A stretch of 8,729 nt of DNA, from NCBI GenBank assembly GCA_030526885.1, contig JAUNBV010000081.1:1-8729 (forward strand). Reading direction: 5' to 3'. The DNA is from Syntrophomonadaceae bacterium (lineage in GTDB: Bacteria > Bacillota > Syntrophomonadia > Syntrophomonadales > Syntrophomonadaceae). The first letter of the stretch is position 1, and every line of letters starts with the position of its first letter. Both the position numbers and the translations under genes were made by a program. Under the pieces are notes generated by a model. The model searched no databases. It saw only the letters and a program-made list of their open reading frames with translations, and was not told the DNA's origin. This document shows positions 1 through 5,951 of the stretch, piece after piece.

Positions 1-1230
1 TGGGCGGCGCGGCTTGCTTTCACCGAACAGGCACTGTTTTACCGCTATGAACCGCAGCGGTTGAAAGCCGAAGCGCGGTCGGCGTTATCGGATGATGCCC
101 GCACCTTTTCCATCAGCGCGTTGGAGCGCTTTGCCCGCTGTCCCTTTTCCTATTACGTCCATTATACCCTGCGGGCGCGGGAGCGTGAGGAATACGAACT
201 CAAACCGCAGCAAGCGGGCGAGATATTCCACCGGTTCATGCAGAGCTACAGCCAGGCGGTGCAGGACAGCGGCGCCGACTGGAGCGAGATTGACGCGGAC
301 ACCGGGGAAAAACTGGCCACAGAGGCTATAGCGCCTATTTTGCAGGACTATGGGGAGGGGATGCTGGGCAGCAGTCAGCGGCTGAATGCGGCGGGAAGGC
401 GGTTGGAACGCATTTGCAGGCGCGCCGCCCGCACGGTGACCGAACAGATGCGGCAGGGGGATTTTCGTCCCCGCGGCTTGGAGATAGCCTTTGGGCGAAA
501 CGGCGAATTGCAGGCGCTTACCATTACCTTGAACAACGGCGCCACCGCCTGTCTGGAGGGGCGCATCGACCGGGTGGACGGGTTGGAGCAGGACGGCAAG
601 CTGTATGTGCGCATCGTGGATTACAAATCCAGCCCGCAAAAAGTATCGCTGTCCTCTTGGTATCACGGGCTGGACCTGCAATTGCCGGTCTACCTGTGGG
701 CGGCGCTTAATGGGCTTAAGGCCGGATATGACGGCGAAGTGCTTCCCGCCGCCACGCTGTATTTTACCGTCGACGACCCGCTGATCGAGAGCCGGGGCGA
801 CAGTCCGGGGGAGATAGAAGCGCGCAAATTCAGCCAGCTCAGCATGAAGGGAATGCTGGTGGAGGACGCCGCCATCGTAGGCCGGATGGATTGCAGCCTG
901 ATGGAGCGGGGCGGCGCCTCCGCCATTGTACCGGTTAGGCTAAAGCAAGACGGCAGCTTTTTTGCCAATGCCGCAGTGTTGAGCATGGAGGAAATGCAGG
1001 GCGCTTTGGCGCGGGTGCAGGCGGTGGTACGCGAGATGATAGAGCGCATCCTGACCGGCGAAGCGGCCATACTGCCCGTGCGCCATGAGGACAAAAACGC
1101 CTGCCAGTGGTGCGAGCATAAAACCGTGTGTCACTTTGATCGGCGGCTGCCCGGCTTTGCGTGGCAGCGGTTGCCGGCGCTGGATAAAGACGAATTCAAA
1201 GCCAGAATGCGCGGGGAGGTGACGCCGTGA
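1..1230 (+). CDS. addB: AddB, ATP-dependent helicase/nuclease subunit B (3' part, 5' end outside window)
   Basis: This is the C-terminal part of the AddB subunit of the AddAB helicase-nuclease, which resects double-strand DNA ends and regulates this at Chi sites. The frame is open from base 1, so the gene starts upstream; full AddB proteins are roughly 1,150 residues and only about 409 are here. The TTG at 61 is an internal Leu codon, not a start. A RecB-type PD-(D/E)XK nuclease domain is visible: GEIFHRF with His at 229-231, IDRVD with Asp at 568-570, and VDYKSS with Asp at 619-621 and Lys at 625-627. Four cysteines match the AddB iron-sulfur staple: one in ARCPFSYY (139-141) and three in a C-x2-C-x5-C cluster (1102-1104, 1111-1113, 1129-1131). 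The stop TGA overlaps the addA start, indicating translational coupling. Identification is firm; the helicase-like N-terminal half cannot be judged. Confidence 0.95.
   Translation, partial: WAARLAFTEQALFYRYEPQRLKAEARSALSDDARTFSISALERFARCPFSYYVHYTLRAREREEYELKPQQAGEIFHRFMQSYSQAVQDSGADWSEIDADTGEKLATEAIAPILQDYGEGMLGSSQRLNAAGRRLERICRRAARTVTEQMRQGDFRPRGLEIAFGRNGELQALTITLNNGATACLEGRIDRVDGLEQDGKLYVRIVDYKSSPQKVSLSSWYHGLDLQLPVYLWAALNGLKAGYDGEVLPAATLYFTVDDPLIESRGDSPGEIEARKFSQLSMKGMLVEDAAIVGRMDCSLMERGGASAIVPVRLKQDGSFFANAAVLSMEEMQGALARVQAVVREMIERILTGEAAILPVRHEDKNACQWCEHKTVCHFDRRLPGFAWQRLPALDKDEFKARMRGEVTP
1215..1221 (+). promoter_or_regulatory. Ribosome binding site of addA
   Basis: GGAGGTG lies inside the end of addB, five bases before the GTG at 1227. 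This good Shine-Dalgarno and spacing supports GTG 1227 as the addA start and fits coupled translation across the GTGA overlap. Confidence 0.75.
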
Positions 1231-4200
1231 GCCGCTGGACGCCCGAACAGGCCGCCGCCATCAGCCATCGCGGCAGCGATTTACTGGTTTCCGCCGCCGC
1301 CGGTTCCGGTAAGACTGCCGTGCTGGTAGAGCGGATACGCTCCTTGTTGCTGGACGGGCCGGATAAGACCGATATCGACCGCCTGCTGGTGGTGACCTTT
1401 ACCCGTGCCGCCGCCGCCGAAATGCGCCAGCGCATCCAGCAGTCGCTGTTGCAGGCGCTGGCCGATGCCAACGCCGACCACGAACACATCCGCCGCCAGC
1501 TTGATTTGCTGCCCGACGCCTCCATCAGCACCATACATTCCTTCTGTACCCGGATACTGCGCCGCCATTGCTACATGGCCGGCTTGGCACCCGATTTCCG
1601 CGTGGCCGACGCCACTGAAATGGAACTGCTCAAAGCCGAGCTTATGGGGGAAGTGCTGGAGGAAGCCTATGGCGGCGGCGGCGAGAGCATCGACGAGCTG
1701 GCGGAGCTGTTTGGCGACCGTATCGATGACCGACGGCTGCAAACCCGCCTGTTGCAGCTCTATGATTTCATGCAGAGCAAAGTTGACGGTTGCCTCTGGC
1801 TACGGGACAGCATAGACGCGCTGAAAAATGAAGCCGCGCCGGAAGATAACGTGTGGGTACAGCGGATACCGCCAATACTGGCCGCGCGCCTACCCGCCAT
1901 CCGAGCCACATTGGAAGCGGCTCTGCAGATAGCTCGGGATAGCGCCATCGATCCCTACGCTTTGAGCCTGGAGGACGATATAAACCTGCTGGCCGATGTC
2001 ATGCGCGACCTGGCCCTGCTGCCCGCGCCTGAAGTGCCTGAAACCCTGCGCGCGGTAAAGTTTGCCCGCCTGAAGCCCGCGCCCCGCGACGGCGACAAAG
2101 CGGCCCAGGAGCGCGTGAAAGCCCTGCGCGGCGAAGCCAAGAAACAACTGGAAAAATTGCAGGCCGGCTTTGCCTTCAAACCTTTGCCGGACATGCTGGA
2201 GGATATGGCGGCCATGGTTCCCGCGCTGGAGCAGATACAACGCATATTGGAGCGTTTTGCCGACCGCTTCCGCGCTGAGAAACGCGCCCGCAATCAGGCG
2301 GATTATAACGATCTGGAGCAGTTGAGCATTGCGGTGCTGCGGCATCCGGAGGTAGCAGAGGAGTACCGGCGGAGCTTTGAGCATGTGATGGTGGACGAAT
2401 ATCAGGACAGCAACGAGGTGCAGGAGGCCATTTTACAGGCGGTAAGCCGCGGCGGCAACCGCTTCATGGTGGGCGATGTCAAGCAAAGCATCTATCGGTT
2501 CCGGTTGGCGGCCCCGGAAATATTCCTGCAGCGGTATGAAGAATATGCGCAAGATGCGGCTGCCGGCACGCGTATCGACCTGTCAAAAAACTTCCGCAGC
2601 AACGGCGGCATCATCGACGGCGTCAACCATATATTTTCACGCCTGATGCGCCGGGCCACAGCGGAGATCGAGTATGACCACAAAGCGGCGCTGATTGCCG
2701 GCCTGCCACCGCAGGATACGGATGCCGCCGCTATCCGGGTCCACCTCATCGACCGTGCGGAAGTCGCGCCCGAACCGCGCGCGGCGGACAGCGGGGAAGA
2801 GGAGGCGGCCGAGGCTTTGGAGCATGAGCTGCATGAACTCAAAGACCTGGAGTTGGAAGCCCTGCTCATCCGCCGCCGGATCGCGGAGCTGATAGGGCAG
2901 CCGTTTTATGACCACCAACTGGGCGTCAAGCGCGGTCTGCAATACCGCGATATAGTAATTTTGATGCGCAACACCCGCGAACGCGCCTCCCTGGTGGCTG
3001 AGATATTGCAGCAAGGCGGCGTGCCCGTGTATGCCGACAGCAACACCAGCTATTTCGATACCCCCGAAGTCAGCATCATGCTCGACCTGCTGTCCCTGCT
3101 GGACAACGGGGAACAGGACCTGCCGCTGCTCTCCGTGTTGAACTCCCCGCTGTTTGACTTCGACCTATCCGAACTGTACGCGGTGCGCCGTGCGCTGCCC
3201 CAGGGAAGCTTTCGGGCGGCCCTGGAGGCCTGCGCCGCCGGTGAAGAAAGCGATTTGGCCGCCAAAGCGCAAGATTTTTTGACGCGGTGGGAGCATTGGC
3301 GAGTCCTCTCCGTGTTTTTGCCGGTGGACGACCTCATCTGGACCATGCTGCATCAAACCGGCTATTACCATTATGTGCTGGCCCTGCCCGGTGGTGAGCA
3401 GCGTCAGGCCAATCTGCGGCTATTGCTGGATCAGGCCCGCCAGTTTGGGCAAAGCTCGCTGTCCGGACTGTTTCAGTTCCTGCAATTCATGGAGCGGGTA
3501 AAAAGCGCCTCCGGCGATCAGGCCAGCGCCCGCCTGCTGGGGGAAAACAGCGACCTGGTGCGGATTATGAGCATTCATAAGAGCAAGGGCCTGGAATTCC
3601 CGCTGGTGTTCGTGTGCGGGTTGGGGCAGCCGTTCAACCTTTCCGACTTAAAGCGCGATATGATGCTGCACCGCAAGCTGGGATTGGGGCTGCGCTGTGT
3701 GGATGTGCGGCAGCGCGTGTGGAGCGAAAGCCTGGCCCGCTCCGTGCTGCGGGAGCAACTGCGCGCAGAGCAATTAGCGGAAGAACTGCGCATTCTCTAC
3801 GTGGCCTTTACCCGTGCCCGCTGGCAGCTTATTCTGCTGGGGACGGTCAAAAAGCTGGCCGTGAAACAGGAAAGCTTTAGACTATCATCCGGCAGCGGCT
3901 ATATGTCGGCCCAAAGCTATTTGGATTGGTTGGGCCCCATCTGGCAGGAAGCCGGGGATGCCGCTCCCTTTGCCGTCAGCGTATTTGATGCCGGGCAACT
4001 GTCTGCCGCTGCCGTCCCCGCGGAGGACTCCATATCGCTCCTGCGGGCGCGGCTGGATGAACCGCCCCTCGCCGATTCCGAGGTGAGTGCGGAAGTGAGG
4101 CGCCGTCTGAACTGGGAATACCCTTATGCGCAAGCCGGCAGTGTGCTGTCCAAACAAACCGTCAGCCGCCTCAGTCACCCGCCGGAGGAAGAAACGATTC

Positions 4201-4754
4201 TGAGCTCGATGCTGATGCCGCGCCCCCGCTTTATGGAGGATGCCGCCCTCACCGCCGCCGAGCGCGGCACGTTGTATCATCTGGTGCTGCAGCACCTGCC
4301 GCCGGAAGCGCAAACCGCGGAGGAGATCAAAGAATTCTTGGACGCAATGGAAAGGTCAGAGCTCATCACTTCACAGGAGCGCGCCCTTATCGGTTTTAAA
4401 CCCCTGCAGGACTTTGCCGCGTCGTCGCTGGCCGCGCGCCTGCGCCGCGCGGAGCGCGTTCACCGCGAACTGCCCTTTAACTATCTGGTGAGCGAAGACA
4501 GTCCCCTGCTGGGGCGATATGAAGTGTATCCCGAAATGCTGGTGCAGGGCGTTATCGACCTCTGCTTTGTGGAGGATGGCGCATGGGTGCTGGTAGACTA
4601 CAAAAGCGACCGCACCGACGACGATACCATTCGCCGCCGCTATGCCCGCCAATTGGACCTGTACCGCATAATCCTGGAGCAACTTACCGGTTTGCCGGTA
4701 AAAGAAGCCCTGTTCTGGGGTATAGCAAATGGCCGCGCCATTGCGTCGGCATAG
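1227..4754 (+). CDS. addA: AddA, ATP-dependent helicase/nuclease subunit A
   Basis: Complete AddA (1,175 residues; the family is usually around 1,200), a UvrD/Rep-type superfamily 1A helicase fused to a C-terminal RecB-type nuclease. In order: Q-motif WTPEQ (4-8), Walker A GSGKT (26-30), motif Ia TFTRAAAAEM (57-66), ISTIHSFC (100-107), Walker B DEYQD (390-394), motif III GDVKQSIYRFR (416-426), motif IV SKNFRS (453-458), motif V MSIHKSKGLEF (781-791), and motif VI YVAFTRAR (858-865). The nuclease domain follows: RGTLYH with His1018, VIDL with Asp1111, and VDYKSD with Asp1124 and Lys1126. The QLDLYRIILEQLTG tail is also typical. In the family this subunit is the 3'-5' motor and cuts one strand, while AddB cuts the other. 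No motif residue is missing, so it should be active. The GTG start overlaps the addB stop by 4 bp (GTGA). The gene ends in TAG, with no further gene of this operon visible downstream. Confidence 0.97.
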   Translation: MSRWTPEQAAAISHRGSDLLVSAAAGSGKTAVLVERIRSLLLDGPDKTDIDRLLVVTFTRAAAAEMRQRIQQSLLQALADANADHEHIRRQLDLLPDASISTIHSFCTRILRRHCYMAGLAPDFRVADATEMELLKAELMGEVLEEAYGGGGESIDELAELFGDRIDDRRLQTRLLQLYDFMQSKVDGCLWLRDSIDALKNEAAPEDNVWVQRIPPILAARLPAIRATLEAALQIARDSAIDPYALSLEDDINLLADVMRDLALLPAPEVPETLRAVKFARLKPAPRDGDKAAQERVKALRGEAKKQLEKLQAGFAFKPLPDMLEDMAAMVPALEQIQRILERFADRFRAEKRARNQADYNDLEQLSIAVLRHPEVAEEYRRSFEHVMVDEYQDSNEVQEAILQAVSRGGNRFMVGDVKQSIYRFRLAAPEIFLQRYEEYAQDAAAGTRIDLSKNFRSNGGIIDGVNHIFSRLMRRATAEIEYDHKAALIAGLPPQDTDAAAIRVHLIDRAEVAPEPRAADSGEEEAAEALEHELHELKDLELEALLIRRRIAELIGQPFYDHQLGVKRGLQYRDIVILMRNTRERASLVAEILQQGGVPVYADSNTSYFDTPEVSIMLDLLSLLDNGEQDLPLLSVLNSPLFDFDLSELYAVRRALPQGSFRAALEACAAGEESDLAAKAQDFLTRWEHWRVLSVFLPVDDLIWTMLHQTGYYHYVLALPGGEQRQANLRLLLDQARQFGQSSLSGLFQFLQFMERVKSASGDQASARLLGENSDLVRIMSIHKSKGLEFPLVFVCGLGQPFNLSDLKRDMMLHRKLGLGLRCVDVRQRVWSESLARSVLREQLRAEQLAEELRILYVAFTRARWQLILLGTVKKLAVKQESFRLSSGSGYMSAQSYLDWLGPIWQEAGDAAPFAVSVFDAGQLSAAAVPAEDSISLLRARLDEPPLADSEVSAEVRRRLNWEYPYAQAGSVLSKQTVSRLSHPPEEETILSSMLMPRPRFMEDAALTAAERGTLYHLVLQHLPPEAQTAEEIKEFLDAMERSELITSQERALIGFKPLQDFAASSLAARLRRAERVHRELPFNYLVSEDSPLLGRYEVYPEMLVQGVIDLCFVEDGAWVLVDYKSDRTDDDTIRRRYARQLDLYRIILEQLTGLPVKEALFWGIANGRAIASA

Positions 4755-4783
4755 CAATGAAGCTGCAAAACGCCGCCCTGGCA

Positions 4784-4809
4784 GCGTCTGACCACTAAAG
4801 AAAAGACGC
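4784..4809 (+). other. Short hairpin just after addA
   Basis: GCGTCT at 4784-4789 is exactly complementary to AGACGC at 4804-4809, with a 14-base loop. No T-run follows, so it is not a classical intrinsic terminator. It could protect the 3' end of the addBA transcript or be chance. Confidence 0.25.
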
Positions 4810-4856
4810 CTATATGGCTCACATGCTGCAAAATATCGCCCAGAGCAAGGATGTCG

Positions 4857-4875
4857 TTTGTAAGCTTGATACAAA
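4857..4875. promoter_or_regulatory. Inverted repeat, possible operator
   Basis: TTTGTA (4857-4862) and TACAAA (4870-4875) form a perfect 6-bp dyad around a 7-base centre containing part of AAGCTT. It lies about 63 bp upstream of the -35 box of the promoter at 4938. No known operator consensus (Fur, ModE) is matched. It might bind a regulator, be a transcript hairpin after addA, or be chance. Confidence 0.2.
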
Positions 4876-4885
4876 GAAATAAAGC

Positions 4886-4916
4886 GTTGCTTTCGGGTAT
4901 ATTTACAGCAATTTTT
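4886..4916 (+). terminator. Weak intrinsic terminator candidate for addBA
   Basis: TTGCT at 4887-4891 can pair with AGCAA at 4907-4911, extendable by one G-U pair, directly followed by five T residues (4912-4916). The stem is short and A/T-rich with a 15-base loop. It competes with a local hairpin AAAGC-GTT-GCTTT at 4881-4893. The position between addA and the next promoter is right for a terminator, but the structure is weak. Confidence 0.3.
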
Positions 4917-4937
4917 CTCATCCCTGATGATATTCGC

Positions 4938-4966
4938 TTGACGCCTTGTCTTTGTGAGGGTATAAT
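4938..4966 (+). promoter_or_regulatory. Sigma-A (sigma-70 type) promoter of the transporter operon
   Basis: The -35 box TTGACG (4938-4943) is separated by exactly 17 bp from a perfect -10 box TATAAT (4961-4966), so only one base differs from the consensus hexamers. The upstream 4911-4934 segment is A/T-rich. Transcription should begin near A4973/A4974, giving a leader of roughly 225 nt before the first translation signals. A core promoter this strong suits a gene whose output is controlled downstream by attenuation. Confidence 0.85.
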
Positions 4967-4980
4967 GGCGCTAATCAAAT

Positions 4981-5111
4981 ATGTTCCCGAGCCGTGGAAT
5001 CTAAGGCGATGGCTATGATTCGCGGCCTGATCCAGAGGCGATCACGGGGTTATGCTGGAAACGGCGTGGCCTTCCATTGTGAAAAGGAACAAACTGCACC
5101 TACGCGCAGGT
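4981..5111 (+). ncRNA. Candidate molybdenum/tungsten cofactor (Moco/Tuco) riboswitch aptamer
   Basis: The leader RNA shows nested complementarity. GTTCC (4983-4987) pairs with GGAAC (5086-5090), and GCCGT (4991-4995) with ACGGC (5061-5065). Inside lies TGATC/GATCA (5028-5032/5040-5044), and at the 3' end the hairpin CTGC/GCAG (5094-5097/5106-5109). Single-stranded blocks resemble the Moco RNA consensus as I remember it: CCGAGCCG near the 5' end, GGAAACGGC, GGCCTTCC, GTGAAAAGG, and a 3' CTGCACCTACG. Moco RNAs sit upstream of Mo/W cofactor and molybdate-uptake genes in many anaerobes, which fits the ABC transporter downstream. The long inner arm (about 65 nt) suggests the Moco form rather than the shorter Tuco form, but this is uncertain. 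I compared with the family from memory only, without a covariance search. A cobalamin riboswitch is the main alternative, but its conserved boxes are not seen. Confidence 0.62.
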
Positions 5112-5126
5112 AATCTATGCGTGCTG

Positions 5127-5169
5127 ACGGTCTGCTTCGTGTTCTCGTATCACAAGGCGGACCGTTTTT
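5127..5169 (+). terminator. Intrinsic terminator in the leader (attenuator of the riboswitch)
   Basis: ACGGTCTGCTT (5127-5137) pairs with AAGGCGGACCGT (arm 5155-5165, including two G-U pairs), an 11-bp, mostly G+C stem. Past one mismatch, GTG (5139-5141) pairs with CAC (5151-5153). The 3' arm runs straight into TTTTT (5165-5169) and then an A/T-rich stretch. This is a strong intrinsic terminator placed after the promoter and aptamer and before the Shine-Dalgarno, so it must work as a conditional attenuator. GCAG at 5106-5109, the 3' arm of the last aptamer hairpin, is also complementary to CTGC at 5132-5135 in the terminator's 5' arm. That offers a mutually exclusive antiterminator. Ligand-stabilised aptamer would then give termination (off), and free RNA would give read-through (on). 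Confidence 0.85.
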
Positions 5170-5183
5170 ATATTTATGAGTCG

Positions 5184-5190
5184 AAGGAGG
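5184..5190 (+). promoter_or_regulatory. Shine-Dalgarno for ATG 5199
   Basis: AAGGAGG is a near-perfect anti-16S complement, eight bases before ATG 5199. The spacing is ideal for that ATG and far too long (35 bases) for the GTG at 5226. It therefore argues that translation of the methyltransferase is meant to begin at 5199, which is the source of the in-frame TGA puzzle. Confidence 0.85.
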
Positions 5191-5198
5191 ACGTGAAG

Positions 5199-5915
5199 AT
5201 GCAAATTAAATGAAATGATCAAACTGTGCGCTGGTTCTCCGAGGCATCGGAATATACCGGCTACAACAAGAAGCTTGCCGCATTCTTGTTGGAGCATATC
5301 CCCTGCCGGGGAAGCCTTTGTGATGTGGGCTGCGGTGCGGGGCTCATCGATTATGAGCTTGCGCCGCATTTCGAGAGTATCACCTGTGTGGATGTATCCC
5401 GGGACGCGGTAGCATCGGTTGAACAGGGCGCCAAGCGGCGTGGAATCAAGAACATCTCGACCCGGTGTATGGACGCGGACAAGCTGGACGGACAATGGGA
5501 CACGGTACTTGCGCTGTTCTATGGAGGAACCGACTTTTTTGCCAAGTATTATCCTCTGGCCAAGGACAGGCTGATTTTAGCCACCCACGGCGCCCGCAAG
5601 GCTAACTTTGGCCCCGACGGGCGCAAGATCGTCAAATGTTTCGATGTGGCAGGCGTGAAACAGAAACTGGACGAGCTTGGCGTCAAATACGGATTATGGG
5701 TGCTGGAAATGGAATACGGGCAGCCGCTCACAAGCCTGCCGGAAGCGGAAGCGTTTGTGAAAGCCTATTCCATGCCGATGGAGCAGGCTGAGCTCGATGA
5801 ATATCTGCAAGCAAAGCTGGTAAGCACCGGGGATGAAAAATTCCCGTACTATTTGCCCAACCTGAAAAAATTTGGCGTCTTTGTGATTAGAAAAGATGAA
5901 AATGGGGCCGTTTAG
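5199..5915 (+). CDS. Class I SAM-dependent methyltransferase (with in-frame TGA at codon 5, or starting at GTG 5226)
   Basis: Small class I (Rossmann-fold) methyltransferase. Counting from GTG 5226 (229 residues), motif I is DVGCGAG (33-39) and the acidic ribose-binding residue after strand 2 is Asp56 in CVDVS. The WFSEASEYTGYNKKLA segment near the N-terminus resembles stand-alone clostridial methyltransferases. The C-terminal half, with a predicted strand GVFVIRK at the end, gives no substrate clue. The best start by ribosome site is ATG 5199, but that frame reads Met-Gln-Ile-Lys and then TGA (5211-5213) before continuing without a stop into the methyltransferase. A protein starting at GTG 5226 would lack only about nine residues and none of the recognised motifs, but it has no Shine-Dalgarno of its own. 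It is the first gene of the riboswitch-led operon, 36 bp before the permease and in the same frame. Its role in metal uptake or cofactor metabolism is unknown. The fold is confident; the start and substrate are not. Confidence 0.8.
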
Positions 5916-5951
5916 AAAGGATTTGAAGCTGTCATCGGGATTTTACGCAAC

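Larger units (their letters stand above)
4755..5198 (+). other. Non-coding interval between addA and the methyltransferase
   Basis: This stretch of about 440 bp holds no open frame that looks like a protein. Its left part (4755-4937) contains only the weak hairpins and the dyad described separately. Its right part (4938-5198) holds a strong promoter, a structured leader RNA, an intrinsic terminator and a Shine-Dalgarno. Open frames on the minus strand here run into addA antisense and start at weak TTG or ATG codons without ribosome sites. Confidence 0.7.

Noticed and set aside
85..681. Minus-strand 198-codon open frame inside addB
   Set aside because: It is antisense to the conserved AddB nuclease region and shows no motif or ribosome site.
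4371..4978. Two minus-strand open frames covering the end of addA and the following spacer
   Set aside because: They are antisense to conserved AddA nuclease sequence, lack ribosome sites, and encode low-complexity Arg/Cys-rich protein without recognisable motifs.
4981..5111. Cobalamin riboswitch as explanation of the leader
   Set aside because: FecCD-type transporters often follow B12 riboswitches, but I do not find the conserved B12-box or its neighbouring conserved blocks here, while the visible blocks resemble the Moco RNA.
5176..5196. Six-codon leader peptide ATG 5176 to TGA 5194
   Set aside because: It overlaps the Shine-Dalgarno itself, has no ribosome site of its own, and shows no run of regulatory codons.
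5211..5213. Genome-wide reassignment of TGA to an amino acid
   Set aside because: addB and the permease both end in TGA at exactly the 4-bp overlaps with the next gene, and both proteins end at normal family length there, so TGA acts as a stop in this genome.
5215..5412. Plus-strand 65-codon open frame starting at ATG 5215
   Set aside because: It overlaps the methyltransferase motif I region in another frame, is rich in Pro, Arg and Ser, and has no Shine-Dalgarno at a proper distance.
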